Below are positions 17,546 through 26,525 of a stretch of DNA of 64,000 bases, in pieces (the first letter of the stretch is position 1; each line of letters opens with the position of its first letter). This stretch comes from Micromonospora sp. WMMD812 (GTDB lineage Bacteria; Actinomycetota; Actinomycetes; Mycobacteriales; Micromonosporaceae): positions 1,426,001 to 1,490,000 of the forward strand of contig NZ_CP114904.1 in NCBI RefSeq assembly GCF_027497215.1. The letters run 5' to 3'. The translations under genes and the position numbers were made by a program. Below the pieces are notes generated by a model. The model searched no databases. It saw only the letters and a program-made list of their open reading frames with translations, and had not been told where the DNA came from.

Positions 17546-18523
17546 TCACCGCTCCGGTGGGGCCTCCAGCCCTTCCCGGTCGGCCAACTCCAGCAGCGGC
17601 TCCAGCGAGAAGCGCCGCGTGTCCAGGCCGGCGTGCGGGTCGCCGCGCTCGGCGAACCGGGCGGGCATGGAGACCACGTCGAAGTCCTCGGGGCGGGCGT
17701 CGTCCAGCTCGGCCCAGTCCAGCGGCGCGGAGACCAGCGCGCGGGGGGTCGGCCGGATCGAGTAGGCGGAGGCCATGGTGTGGTCGCGGGACATCTGGTT
17801 GTAGTCCACGAACACCGGCCGGTCCCGCTGCTCCCGCCACCAGGTGGTGGTGACCAGGTCCGGCAGCCGCTTCTGCATCTGGCGGCCCAGCGCCAGCACC
17901 GCCCGCCGGCAGTCGCCGAAGCTCCACCGCGGCTCGATGGACAGGTAGATGTGCAGCCCCCGCCCGCCGGTGGTCTTCGGGTAGCCGGTCAGGCCCAGCT
18001 CGTCGAGGAAGGCGCGCACCTCCTGGGCCACCGGCACCACCTGGGCGAAGTCCACGCCGGGCATCGGGTCGAGGTCGATCCGCAGCTGGTCGGGCCGTTC
18101 CACGTCGGCGGCGGAGACCGGCCAGGGGTGGAAGCGCAGGGTGCCGAGGTTCGCCGCCCAGATCACCACCGCCAGCTCGCTGGGCGCCACCTCGTCGGCG
18201 GTGCGTCCGCTCGGGAAGGTGATGTGCGCGGTGCGCACCCACTCGGGCGCGCCGGCCGGCAGTCGCTTCTGGTAGAACGCGTCACCGCGGTTGTCCTGCC
18301 GGGTGCCGATCTTGGCCCCCTCGAACACGCCCCGCGGCCAGCGTTCGAGCATGGTCGGCCGGTCCCGCAGCGCCCGCAGCACACCGTCGCCGACGGCCAG
18401 GAAGTAGCGGACCACGTCGAGCTTGGTCAGCCCCCGCTGCGGGAAGTAGGGCTTGTCCGGGCTGGAGACACGGACGACCCGCTCCCCGACCTGGATCTCC
18501 TCGGCTGCGCCCGCCACGCCCAC
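17546..18523 (-). CDS. LigD-type DNA polymerase/primase domain protein (NHEJ)
   Basis: 325 residues, only the archaeo-eukaryotic-primase polymerase module of LigD, with no ligase or nuclease domain. Key motifs: SSPDKPYFPQRGLTKLDVVRY, the metal-binding D-x-D in QLRIDLDPMPG, KTTGGRGLHIYLSI and VFVDYNQMSRDHTMASAYS. It adds ribonucleotides or fills gaps during non-homologous end joining. Stand-alone polymerase genes are common in actinobacteria, with Ku and ligase encoded elsewhere; neither is in this window. Start is GTG 18523; another in-frame GTG lies at 18517. Confidence 0.92.
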   Translation of the reverse strand: MGVAGAAEEIQVGERVVRVSSPDKPYFPQRGLTKLDVVRYFLAVGDGVLRALRDRPTMLERWPRGVFEGAKIGTRQDNRGDAFYQKRLPAGAPEWVRTAHITFPSGRTADEVAPSELAVVIWAANLGTLRFHPWPVSAADVERPDQLRIDLDPMPGVDFAQVVPVAQEVRAFLDELGLTGYPKTTGGRGLHIYLSIEPRWSFGDCRRAVLALGRQMQKRLPDLVTTTWWREQRDRPVFVDYNQMSRDHTMASAYSIRPTPRALVSAPLDWAELDDARPEDFDVVSMPARFAERGDPHAGLDTRRFSLEPLLELADREGLEAPPER

Positions 18524-18554
18524 GAGGGTACGACGTCCCGGCGGGCCGGTGGGG

Positions 18555-19871
18555 CTACCGCCCGGGGACCAGGGTGGCGGGCTGCTGCGGGATCTCCTGG
18601 GTCGGCGCGTCGACGCGAGGCGCCGGCGCGCCGGGCGCGGTTGCCGGTTCCTCGGCCGCCGCGCTCTGCCGCTCGACGGGCAGCCCCGGCCGGGACCGGC
18701 GGGCGAAGAAGCCGGGCGTCCAGTCCTTGAGCCGCAGCGCCGGCCGTTCGACCAGCTTCCAGGACACGAACGCGGCGGCCCAGGCGGCCGCGATCGACAT
18801 CGCGACGAACGGCACGTAGCCCCACCGGCTCCAGCCCAGGCTCGCCATCACCTGCTGGAACACGAAGCCGTAGATGTAGATGCCGTACGAGTAGTCGTTC
18901 TTGCGGCCCACCCAGTGCAGCCGGCGCGGCATCCGCACCGACAGCCAGATCAGCAGGTACGCGAAGGCGGGCAGGCCGATCACGAAGAAGCCGCCGAAGA
19001 GCAGCGACAGCCCGAGCGCCACGGCCGAGCCGACGCCCAGCGCGTCGTTGATCGGCACCCGCTCCCGGTAGAGGTCGAGGGTGGCGCCGAAGGCGAAGAG
19101 GAAGCCGAGGTAGACGATCCAGAACATGCTCATCCCGCCGACCAGCGGCGAGTTGAAGGTCCAGGCCGCCTGCGACATCGGGCCGCTGAACTGCCCGGAG
19201 CTCCACCAGTCGTGGAAGATGCTCAGGTAGAGGGCGATCGTCAGGAACAGCACGAACCGCCGGGCCTGGCGGAGCACCGCGGTGACCGCGAGCACGCCGA
19301 CCACCACGTAGCAGAACATCTCGTACTTCAGCGACCAGAGCGCGCCGTTGAAGACGCTGCTGTTGGTCTCCTGTCCCCACGGCGTGGTCTTGGCGAGCAG
19401 GCCGTCGATGCCGTACTGCCGTACTCCCGTCCACCAGTTCGCCTGCAGGTAGGCCAGGGGGCCGCCGCGCGCCCACGGGTCGGCGAAGAAGCCGTCGATG
19501 GTGCCGCGCTCGCGCAGCGCCACCAGCGGCGCGACGACCAGCGCGGTGATCAGCAGGCAGACCCACAGGCCGGGGAAGATGCGCAGGGCGCGGTGCCAGG
19601 CGTAGCGGATCAGCCCGGTCCGCCGGGCGCTGCGGGTGATCAGCAGACCGGAGAGCACGAAGAAGCCGTAGACGGCCATGGTGCCGACGTTGGTCTGCCG
19701 GTCGAAGAGGTAGTAGCCGAGGTCGTGCGCGCCGAAACCGAGCGGCTTGGAGTGCGACATCACCACGCCGAGGGCGAGGCAGAGCCGGATCAGGCCGATG
19801 CCGTTGCTGCGCCCGGAGAGCAGGTCGGCCAGCGTGCCGCGCGACCGGACGAAGGCTGCGGTAGTCGTCAT
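18555..19871 (-). CDS. acyltransferase family 3 membrane protein
   Basis: 438 residues with about ten membrane helices. It shows the acyltransferase-3/OafA pattern: NGIGLIRLCLALGVVMSHS, VYGFFVLSGLLITRSA, ALRIFPGLWVCLLITAL, SLKYEMFCYVVVGVLAV and a terminal SYGIYIYGF. The C-terminal 40 residues are Pro/Ala rich. It acylates sugars of surface glycans or lipids. ATG 19871 has a GAGAGGG site; an alternative ATG at 19895 overlaps the stop of the upstream epimerase gene (TGATG). It belongs to a three-gene set with GT2 and the epimerase. Confidence 0.88.
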   Translation of the reverse strand: MTTTAAFVRSRGTLADLLSGRSNGIGLIRLCLALGVVMSHSKPLGFGAHDLGYYLFDRQTNVGTMAVYGFFVLSGLLITRSARRTGLIRYAWHRALRIFPGLWVCLLITALVVAPLVALRERGTIDGFFADPWARGGPLAYLQANWWTGVRQYGIDGLLAKTTPWGQETNSSVFNGALWSLKYEMFCYVVVGVLAVTAVLRQARRFVLFLTIALYLSIFHDWWSSGQFSGPMSQAAWTFNSPLVGGMSMFWIVYLGFLFAFGATLDLYRERVPINDALGVGSAVALGLSLLFGGFFVIGLPAFAYLLIWLSVRMPRRLHWVGRKNDYSYGIYIYGFVFQQVMASLGWSRWGYVPFVAMSIAAAWAAAFVSWKLVERPALRLKDWTPGFFARRSRPGLPVERQSAAAEEPATAPGAPAPRVDAPTQEIPQQPATLVPGR

Positions 19872-19894
19872 GCGGCCAGATACCCTCTCGACCA

Positions 19895-20869
19895 TCAGGC
19901 GGGCACCCGCGCGACGGAGTGCTCCCACAACTGCTTCATCTCGGTGTGCAGATCGTCGCTCGGCGCCCAGCCGAGAAGCTCGGCGGCGAGTGCGATGTCC
20001 AGCCGCTGCCAGGTCGTCTCGGCCGGACCGGTCCGTTCCGCCTCGACCAGGTCCGTCGGGACCTCACTCGCGTCGATGAGAAGGTGCACCATATCACGGG
20101 CGCTCGCGGCCACCCCGCGACCGATGTTGATCACGTGCCCGCCGATGCCGGGCCGGGTCGCGGCGAGCACGACCGCCGCCACCACCTCGTCGAGGCCGAC
20201 GAAGTCCCGCTGGGAGCCGAGGGGGGCGAGTTCGAGGCGGGCCCGCCCTCCGGCCAGCTGGGCCGCGCGGAGCTTCCCCGCCACCACGCCGAGCAGGCTG
20301 TGGCCGGGCTGGCCGGCGCCGATCACGTTGCCGATCCGCAGCGTGACGCCCTCGACGGCCCCCTGCCGGTGGGCCTCGGCGACGACCTCGGTGCAGCGCA
20401 CCTTGAACTCGCCGTACGGCATGACCGGCGCGGGCGGCATGGTCTCCGGCATCGAGGCGCCGACCGGCACCAGCCCGTACTCGTGCACGCTGCCGAGCTG
20501 CACCAGCCGGACCGGGCGCGGGAGCAGGGCGGCGGCCGCCACCAGGTGCTCGACCAGGGTGACGTTGACCGCGACCATCTGCTCGTCGGTGAGCCCCCAC
20601 ATGCCGCCGGCGGCGTTCACCACCACGTCCGCGTCGACGTCGCGCAGCAGCGCGGCGATGTCCTCGACGCGGGCGTCGGCGAGGTCCAGCGCCCGGACCG
20701 CGACGTCGCCGCCCAGGTCGCGGGGGTTCCGCGCGACGGCGACCACCTGGTGGCCGTGGTCGGCCAGTCGGCGGCAGATCGGCTGGCCGAGGAAGCCGGT
20801 GCCGCCGAGCACCACCACCCGCAACCGGCCGTCGGCGCCCTCGCCGTGGCTCCGCTGCTTGATGACCAT
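19895..20869 (-). CDS. NAD-dependent sugar epimerase/dehydratase (extended SDR)
   Basis: 324 residues. The Rossmann motif VVVLGGTGFLGQPICRRLADHG is at the N-terminus (about 14-36); later come VVVNAAGGMW, LVQLGSVHEYG and the catalytic Y-x-x-x-K as Y-G-E-F-K (PVMPYGEFKVRCTEVV). It modifies a nucleotide sugar. ATG 20869 is preferred for its AGGGGG site; ATG 20890 in frame would add seven residues and overlap the GT2 stop. The GT2, epimerase and acyltransferase genes are head to tail and probably one operon. Confidence 0.85.
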   Translation of the reverse strand: MVIKQRSHGEGADGRLRVVVLGGTGFLGQPICRRLADHGHQVVAVARNPRDLGGDVAVRALDLADARVEDIAALLRDVDADVVVNAAGGMWGLTDEQMVAVNVTLVEHLVAAAALLPRPVRLVQLGSVHEYGLVPVGASMPETMPPAPVMPYGEFKVRCTEVVAEAHRQGAVEGVTLRIGNVIGAGQPGHSLLGVVAGKLRAAQLAGGRARLELAPLGSQRDFVGLDEVVAAVVLAATRPGIGGHVINIGRGVAASARDMVHLLIDASEVPTDLVEAERTGPAETTWQRLDIALAAELLGWAPSDDLHTEMKQLWEHSVARVPA

Positions 20870-20886
20870 GTCATCCCCCTGCTTGA

Positions 20887-21786
20887 TCATCGGCTGTCGC
20901 TGGCCGGGCCGAACGCGTGCCGGGAAAGGCTCGCCACACCGGCCATCCGCCCCGAGCGGAGCGCCGTCGGCAGGAGCGTGATGGCGTGCAACCGGGACGA
21001 GGTGTACCGGCGGGCGGCGCGGGCGGCCCGCGGCCACTCCTGCGCCTCCATCAGCTCGGCCGCCTCCAGGAAGTAGGCCCGGGCCTCGGTGAACCGCGAG
21101 CCGTTGACCGCGTCCGCGGCGGACTTGCTGACCGCGTGCCGGCGGTACTGGAAGCAGACCGTCGTGTCGACCGCCATCTGCTCGCCCCGCCGGATCAGGT
21201 CGATGACCAGGGCGAGATCCTGGATGACCTGGTACTCGTCGCGGAAGTCGACCGCCTTGAGCGCGTCCGTACGCCAGCAGATCGACGGGAAGTAGAACCA
21301 GCAGCCGCGCAGCAGGCTCGCCGCCAGCTCCTCGCCGCCCATCAGCCGGCGACCGTCGACCTTGGGCGCGTACAGCCTGCGCTTGGCCTCGTCGACCATG
21401 GTGTTGACCACGACGCCGTCGGCGTCGATGACCTCGACGCCGGGCTGGATCATGCAGACGCCGGGGTACTCGTCGATCACCGACCGGACGGTGGCCAGGT
21501 AGTTCGGGTGCATGATGTCGTCGGTGCCCATCATGACCAGGTACTCGTGCTCGGCCAGGCCGACACACTTGCGGTAGTTGCCGGTGACCCCGAGGTTGCG
21601 CTCGTTGCGCTGGTAGCGCACCCGCTCGTCGGTGATGCCGGCGAACCACTCCGGCACCCCCGGCTCCGTGCCGTCGTCGACGACCGTGAGCCGCCAGTCC
21701 GGATCGGTCTGGGCCATCACGCTGCGTACGGCCGCCTGCATGAGAGCGACGCTCCCGTAGTAAGGCAGCATGATGTCGAAGGTCAT
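20887..21786 (-). CDS. glycosyltransferase family 2
   Basis: 299 residues. A GT-A fold opening (FDIMLPYYGSVALMQAAVRSVMAQTDPDWRLTVVDDG, in pieces) is followed by ERNLGVTGNYRKCVGLAEHEYLVMMGTDDIM, whose D-D is the metal/nucleotide-sugar motif, and CWFYFPSICWRTDALKAVDFR. It lacks membrane helices. It probably transfers sugar onto a surface glycan modified by the neighbouring epimerase and acyltransferase products. First gene of that operon; divergent from the GT39 gene. Confidence 0.88.
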   Translation of the reverse strand: MTFDIMLPYYGSVALMQAAVRSVMAQTDPDWRLTVVDDGTEPGVPEWFAGITDERVRYQRNERNLGVTGNYRKCVGLAEHEYLVMMGTDDIMHPNYLATVRSVIDEYPGVCMIQPGVEVIDADGVVVNTMVDEAKRRLYAPKVDGRRLMGGEELAASLLRGCWFYFPSICWRTDALKAVDFRDEYQVIQDLALVIDLIRRGEQMAVDTTVCFQYRRHAVSKSAADAVNGSRFTEARAYFLEAAELMEAQEWPRAARAARRYTSSRLHAITLLPTALRSGRMAGVASLSRHAFGPASDSR

Positions 21787-21979
21787 GGGTAACGCGAACC
21801 TAACTGTGCGTGTCGGTAAGCCGAAGGCGCGGCCACATTATCAGGCCGCGCCGCGCGTCGGGTACCGGCGATCATGACTGCCGGTTCCGGCGTCGCCGAC
21901 GGGTTCCGCCGGGGCGCGGCCGGACACGGCGAGGGCTATCATCGTCGGCGCCGAAACCACACGCCTCGATCGGACGCCG

Positions 21980-23545
21980 ATGTCAGACAGCGCCGTCGCC
22001 ACGGACACCCACCGCCCCAGCACCGGCGCTGAGCAACCGGAGCCCGCCCGCGCGGGCCGCGACGGGTTCGGTGAGCTGGTACGCCGGGTGGCGCTCAGCG
22101 CCTGGTTCGCCCCCACGGCCTTCGCCGCGCTCGTCGTCACCTGGCACATCGGCAAGCCCGAGATGTGGCACGACGAGCTGGTGACCGTTGACGTGGCCAC
22201 CCGGTCGACCCGCCAGATCCTGCGCCTGCTCGAGAACGTCGACGCCGTGCACGGGGCGTACTACCTGTTCATGCACGCCTGGACGACGCTCGTCGGCGCC
22301 GGGCCCACCGCCGTACGGCTGCCCTCGGCGCTGGCCATGACCGTAGCCACCGCGTGCGTCGCCCTGGCCGGCCAGCGCCTGTTCGACCGCACCACCGGCG
22401 TCGCCGCCGGCTTCGTCTTCGCCCTGGTTCCCACCGTCACCCGGTTCGGTCAGGAGACCCGCTCGTACGCGCTGGTCGTGCTCGGCGCGGCGCTGGCCAC
22501 CCTGTTCCTGCTGCGGGCCCTGGAGCGGCCCGGCCTGTGGCGCTGGGCCGCCTACACCCTGACGGTCGCGGCCCTCGGGGTGCTCAACGTGGTCTCGCTC
22601 ACCCTGCTGCTCGGGCACGGGGTGGCCGTCCTGGTGCACTGGTGGCGGCAGCGGCGCCTGTGGCTGCTGGTGCAGTTCGCGCTGAGCGTCGGGGCCGGGC
22701 TGGGGCTGGCCCTGCCGGTGATCATGCGCGGGATGCGGCAGGCCGGGCGGCAGATCAGCTGGATCCCGGACAGCCAGCCGTGGACCGTCTGGGAGCAGAC
22801 CGTCGGGTCGACGCTGCTCGCCGCCGCGCTGACCGCGCTCGCCGCGCTCGGCCTGCTGGCGCACCTCCGCCGCCGGCCGGGCACGACGTCGCGGCCCGCC
22901 ACCGCCGCGCTGATCGCGGTGCTGCCGCTGCCGGTGATCCTCGTGGCCTCCACCGGCGAGATCAACTACTTCTTCTCCAAGTACCTGCTGTTCGTCCTGC
23001 CGGCGTGGGCGGTGCTCGCCGGCGCCGGCGTCGCCGCGCTCCGCCGTGTCCCGCTGGTGGCGGCGGCGCTGGTGGTGGTCGCGGCGCTGGCGGTCCCCGG
23101 CCAGCAGGCGCTGCGCGCGGAGTTCTCGCACGGCTGGTACACCTACCCGCAGGCACGGGCGTTCCAGCCGCTCTCCTACTCGGAGGCGGCCCGGCTGATC
23201 GCGGCCGAATACCAGCCCGGCGATGGGATGGCCGCCGGCGGCCCCTGGTGGTGGATGCACGACCCGGGCGTGCGCTACTACCTGCCGAAGGACATCACGC
23301 CGCGCAACGTGTTCCAGGCCAGGTCGGCGGCGGACCGGGCGGAGCTGTTCGGCGCGGACTGCCCGGAGCCGGCGCGCTGCCTGCGCGACGAGCCGCGGAT
23401 CTGGGTCGTCCTGCCCAAGGTCACCGACGAGCCGCTCACCGGCCTTCCGCGCAAGCAGTCGGCCGCGCTGGCCGAGCGGTACGACGTGGTCCGGGTCGAG
23501 CACCCGCGCGGCCTGACGGTGGCCCTGCTCCAGCGAAAGGGCTGA
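21980..23545 (+). CDS. GT39-type polytopic glycosyltransferase
   Basis: 521 residues with about eleven membrane segments. The first loop has EMWHDELVTVDVATRSTRQIL, whose conserved acidic D-E is the catalytic region of ArnT/PMT-like GT-C enzymes. RFGQETRSYALVVLGAALAT in the next part is also typical. The C-terminal about 110 residues form an extracellular domain (GDGMAAGGPWWWMHDPGVRYY). It probably uses a polyprenyl-phosphate sugar donor at the outer membrane face. No strong ribosome-binding site precedes ATG 21980, so a leaderless message is possible. Confidence 0.82.
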   Translation: MSDSAVATDTHRPSTGAEQPEPARAGRDGFGELVRRVALSAWFAPTAFAALVVTWHIGKPEMWHDELVTVDVATRSTRQILRLLENVDAVHGAYYLFMHAWTTLVGAGPTAVRLPSALAMTVATACVALAGQRLFDRTTGVAAGFVFALVPTVTRFGQETRSYALVVLGAALATLFLLRALERPGLWRWAAYTLTVAALGVLNVVSLTLLLGHGVAVLVHWWRQRRLWLLVQFALSVGAGLGLALPVIMRGMRQAGRQISWIPDSQPWTVWEQTVGSTLLAAALTALAALGLLAHLRRRPGTTSRPATAALIAVLPLPVILVASTGEINYFFSKYLLFVLPAWAVLAGAGVAALRRVPLVAAALVVVAALAVPGQQALRAEFSHGWYTYPQARAFQPLSYSEAARLIAAEYQPGDGMAAGGPWWWMHDPGVRYYLPKDITPRNVFQARSAADRAELFGADCPEPARCLRDEPRIWVVLPKVTDEPLTGLPRKQSAALAERYDVVRVEHPRGLTVALLQRKG

Positions 23546-23561
23546 GGCCGGGCGCGGCCGA

Positions 23562-23594
23562 CGGCCGGGCACGGTCGTTCCGTACGCCCGGCCG
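23562..23594. terminator. hairpin between convergent GT39 and small-protein genes
   Basis: CGGCCGGGC pairs with GCCCGGCCG, with a nested ACGG/CCGT stem and a TCGTT loop. It lies between stops at 23545 and 23609 and probably terminates both transcripts. Confidence 0.7.
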
Positions 23595-23608
23595 GCGACC
23601 GCCCCCGG

Positions 23609-23845
23609 TCAGCGCTTCTCCTGCTGCATGCGGGCCATGAGCATCTGCTTGCCCTGCTCACCCGCCTTGCGGCTGTTCTCCTGGATGGCCCGGAACCAGT
23701 TGGCCAGCTCGCTGTCGCCGCGCTGCTCGGCGTCGTCGATGTACGTCTGCATCCGGTAGACGTTCTTCAACGAATGCTGCAGCGTGCTGATCAGGTCATA
23801 GTTCTTGTCCTTGACCGGACTCATCCGCTCCATCGTCGTGGCCAC
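23609..23845 (-). CDS. small conserved hypothetical protein (78 aa)
   Basis: GTG 23845 follows a strong AGGGGAGGT site 5 bp upstream, which makes this small gene credible. The 78-residue product is strongly charged and helical (LISTLQHSLKNVYRMQTYIDDAE, then ANWFRAIQENSRKAGEQGKQMLMARM in pieces), with no Cys or membrane segment. It looks like a two-helix soluble protein, perhaps DNA- or protein-binding. I do not recognise the family. Not long enough for function to be guessed. Confidence 0.7.
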   Translation of the reverse strand: MATTMERMSPVKDKNYDLISTLQHSLKNVYRMQTYIDDAEQRGDSELANWFRAIQENSRKAGEQGKQMLMARMQQEKR

Positions 23846-24019
23846 GGCGTACCTCCCCTGTCGGCTCTCGTGGACCCGGCGCTTACCCGACCACGGCGCG
23901 TTCACGCGCCGGCCGGCGCCCGTGCCCGGACTCGTGGGAGGCGCCGTTCCGGAGACCGCGTTGCCCGGGGGCGCACCAGCCACGGTTATCCCGGGCGGCC
24001 CTCGGGTAGGGGTCTCGGC

Positions 24020-24751
24020 ATGGCGGAACTGGCGACGCTCTGGATCGTCCGGCACGGGGAGAGCACGGGAAACGTCGCCGCGACCCAGGCCGAGTCCGCC
24101 GGCGCCGAGCTGATCGGGTTGACCCACCGGGATCCGGACGTGCCGCTCTCCCCCACCGGCGAGGAGCAGGCCCGGGCGACCGGGCGCTGGCTCGCCGGTC
24201 TGCCGCCGGAGCGCCGCCCGGACGTGGCCGTCGTCTCGCCGTACCTGCGGGCGGTGCGCACCGCCGAGTTGGCGCTGGCCGGCACCGGCGTGCCGGTCAG
24301 CCGGGACGAACGGCTGCGCGACCGGGAGCTGGGCATCCTGGACGGGCTGACCGCGCACGGGGTACGCGCCCGGTTTCCGGACGAGGCGCGGCGCCGGACC
24401 CGGTTGGGCAAGTTCTACTACCGGCCGCCGGGCGGGGAGTCGTGGGCCGACGTGGCGCTGCGGCTGCGTACGCTCCTCGGCGACCTGCGCCGCGACCACG
24501 AGGATCAGCGGGTGCTGCTGTTCGGCCACGACGCGCTGGTCTTCGTGCTCCGCTACCTGGTCGAGGGGTTGACCGAGACCGAACTGATGGCGCTGACCCG
24601 CGAGCAGGTGGTCATGAACTGCTCGGTCACCGGCTGGTCGGCGGACGGCTCGGGGCGGTTGACGTTGGACACCTTCAACGACGTCGGCCACCTGCACCGG
24701 CAGGGCGCCCGGCCGACATGGGAGGACGAGGTCCGTGCCGAACCGGTCTGA
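24020..24751 (+). CDS. histidine phosphatase family protein
   Basis: 243 residues. The catalytic motif is WIVRHGESTGN (phosphohistidine acceptor in R-H-G). VPLSPTGEEQARATGRWL, VVSPYLRAVRTAELAL, RLRDRELGILDGL and the second catalytic His in VLLFGHDALVFVLRYLVEGL complete the branch-1 fold. The substrate could be a phosphosugar or other small phosphoester. Its 3' end overlaps the next start by 17 bp, so the two are coupled. Confidence 0.9.
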   Translation: MAELATLWIVRHGESTGNVAATQAESAGAELIGLTHRDPDVPLSPTGEEQARATGRWLAGLPPERRPDVAVVSPYLRAVRTAELALAGTGVPVSRDERLRDRELGILDGLTAHGVRARFPDEARRRTRLGKFYYRPPGGESWADVALRLRTLLGDLRRDHEDQRVLLFGHDALVFVLRYLVEGLTETELMALTREQVVMNCSVTGWSADGSGRLTLDTFNDVGHLHRQGARPTWEDEVRAEPV

Positions 24752-25604
24752 CACGGAGGTGATCACCCCGGCGCTGCTGCGCGACTGGGCGCTGCCCGTA
24801 CCGTCCGGCGGCAAGGAGAGCCGCGGCACCGTGCTCGTGGTCGGCGGTTCCCGGTTCACCCCCGGCGCCGTGCTGCTGGCCGGCGTCGCCGCGCTGCGCG
24901 CCGGCGCCGGCGTCCTGCAACTGGCCGCGGCCGAGTCCACCGCGGCCGCCCTCAGCATCCAGGTGCCCGAGGCGCTCGTGGTGGGCCTGCCGGAGACCAG
25001 CGACGGGGCGGTCTCGGGACAGCCGGGCGACCGGCTCGCCGACCTGGTGGCCGAGGCGGACGTGGTGACCGTCGGCCCCGGGCTCAGCGAGATCGAGGAG
25101 ACACGGCGGCTGCTGCACCTGGTGCTCGACGCGGCCGGCCCGCAGACCCCGGTGGTGCTCGACGCGTACGCCCTGGGGGCGCTCAGCCACGAACCGGACC
25201 TGCTGGTCGGCTCGGGTCGGCCCGTGGTGCTGACCCCGAACCTCACCGAGGCGCGGCACCTGCTCGGCCGGGAGCCGGGCGAGGACCTGGACGCCGAGGC
25301 GGCCGAACTGGCCGACCGGTACGCCGCGGTGGTCTCCCTCTACGGGCACGTCGCCAGCCCGGACGGCCGGAGCTGGCGGGAGGAGAGCGGAGACGCCGGC
25401 CTGGGCACCTCGGGCAGCGGGGACGTGCGGGCCGGGCTGCTCGCCGGTCTGCTCTCGCGCGGCGCGGAGCCCGCGCAGGCGGCCTGCTGGGCGGCGTACG
25501 CCCATGCGGTGAGCGGTCAACGCCTGGTTCCGCAGTACGGCCGGATCGGTTTCCTGGCCCGCGAGCTGCTCGACGAGATCCCGCACACCATCGCCACGGT
25601 GTGA
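24735..25604 (+). CDS. nnrD: ADP-dependent NAD(P)H-hydrate dehydratase
   Basis: 289 residues from GTG 24735 with GGAGGACGAG upstream. It has the ribokinase-like fold of NnrD/YjeF C-terminal domains: RGTVLVVGGSRFTPGAVLLAGVAALRAGAGVLQLA (in pieces), VTVGPGLSE, VVLDAYALGAL, PVVLTPNLTEARHLLG, and the phosphate-binding loop GTSGSGDVRAGLLAGLL with its catalytic Asp. It repairs damaged, hydrated NAD(P)H using ADP. Only the dehydratase half is present; no epimerase (NnrE) domain is fused. Overlaps the phosphatase gene. Confidence 0.9.
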   Translation: MPNRSDTEVITPALLRDWALPVPSGGKESRGTVLVVGGSRFTPGAVLLAGVAALRAGAGVLQLAAAESTAAALSIQVPEALVVGLPETSDGAVSGQPGDRLADLVAEADVVTVGPGLSEIEETRRLLHLVLDAAGPQTPVVLDAYALGALSHEPDLLVGSGRPVVLTPNLTEARHLLGREPGEDLDAEAAELADRYAAVVSLYGHVASPDGRSWREESGDAGLGTSGSGDVRAGLLAGLLSRGAEPAQAACWAAYAHAVSGQRLVPQYGRIGFLARELLDEIPHTIATV

Positions 25605-25741
25605 CGCCTGCCGCACTCGGGTCCGGTTGTGGGGCTCGGCGCACCGACGCCGACCCCAACGCTATTGAGGGACAGCTGTTTCCGCAGCTCACCTCCCGGG
25701 TACCGGACGATCACCACCCCACGGATCGAGGAGGTCAGCCG

Positions 25742-26242
25742 GTGTCCACCGATGCCATCGTCCTGCTGAAAGAGGACCACAAGGAGATGCGCCGTCTGTT
25801 CAAGGCCTTCCAGGACGCCGAGGAGGGACCGGCGAGCCAGCGGCAGAAGCTGGTGGGGCAGATCCTGGAGGCCCTCACGGTGCACACCTACCTGGAGAAC
25901 GAGGTGATGTACCCCGAGGTCCGCAAGCTCCTGCCCGACCTCGAGGACGACATCCTCGAGTCGTACGAGGAGCACCACGTCGCCGACCTGCTCTGCGCCG
26001 AGCTGTTCACGATGGACGCCGAGGACGACCACTTCAACGCCAAGACGACGGTGCTGATCGAGAATGTGCTGCACCACGTCGAGGAGGAGGAGCAGGAGTG
26101 GTTCCCCAAGGTGCGTGAGGCGCTCGGCCGCAAGCAGCTCCAGGAGATCGGCGAGCGGATGATCGCGCTCCGCGCGGACGCGCCCCGCAAGCCGACCGAC
26201 GCGAAGGCGATCAAGAAGTCCCTGGACGCGGTAACCGCCTGA
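25742..26242 (+). CDS. hemerythrin HHE domain protein
   Basis: 166 residues from GTG 25742 (GAGGAGGT site). The diiron ligands of a hemerythrin-like four-helix bundle are visible: LLKEDHKEMRRLFKAF, VHTYLENEVMYPEV, SYEEHHVADLL and VLHHVEEEEQEWFPKV. A lysine-rich tail (KPTDAKAIKKSL) follows. Members bind oxygen, NO or iron, or serve in oxidative-stress defence. The cytosolic protein is alone in its transcription unit, ended by the hairpin at 26258. Confidence 0.93.
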   Translation: MSTDAIVLLKEDHKEMRRLFKAFQDAEEGPASQRQKLVGQILEALTVHTYLENEVMYPEVRKLLPDLEDDILESYEEHHVADLLCAELFTMDAEDDHFNAKTTVLIENVLHHVEEEEQEWFPKVREALGRKQLQEIGERMIALRADAPRKPTDAKAIKKSLDAVTA

Positions 26243-26257
26243 CCGGCGGTGGACGAC

Positions 26258-26292
26258 GGCGACGGGCCCGGCGGAATGCCGGGCCTGTCGCC
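26258..26292 (+). terminator. terminator hairpin after hemerythrin gene
   Basis: A 15-bp stem (GGCGACGGGCCCGGC with GCCGGGCCTGTCGCC; one G-U pair) and a GGAAT loop begin 16 bp after the stop. Confidence 0.75.
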
Positions 26293-26525
26293 GCGTCAAG
26301 TGATGCATGGAAACGACCGGCCCGCCGCGCCCGGCCCTTTCCCCGCCCGGAGTCGATCAAGAGGCTGCTCTGTCGGGCGCTGCGCGGTCGTTGTGCGTGG
26401 CCGGCCGGCCAGTGCTGGCCGGAGGCCGCCAGCAGGTCGGGGTCGGCTTGTGCCCCGGACCTCTCAGGCGGATGCGATGAACAACGTCGACCTCGTCTTC
26501 CTGCCTACATCCGCGTCCTGGCTGT

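Noticed and set aside
17546..23545. A complete glycan biosynthetic cluster
   Set aside because: Only four sugar-related genes are present, without priming transferase, flippase or polymerase, so I list them singly.
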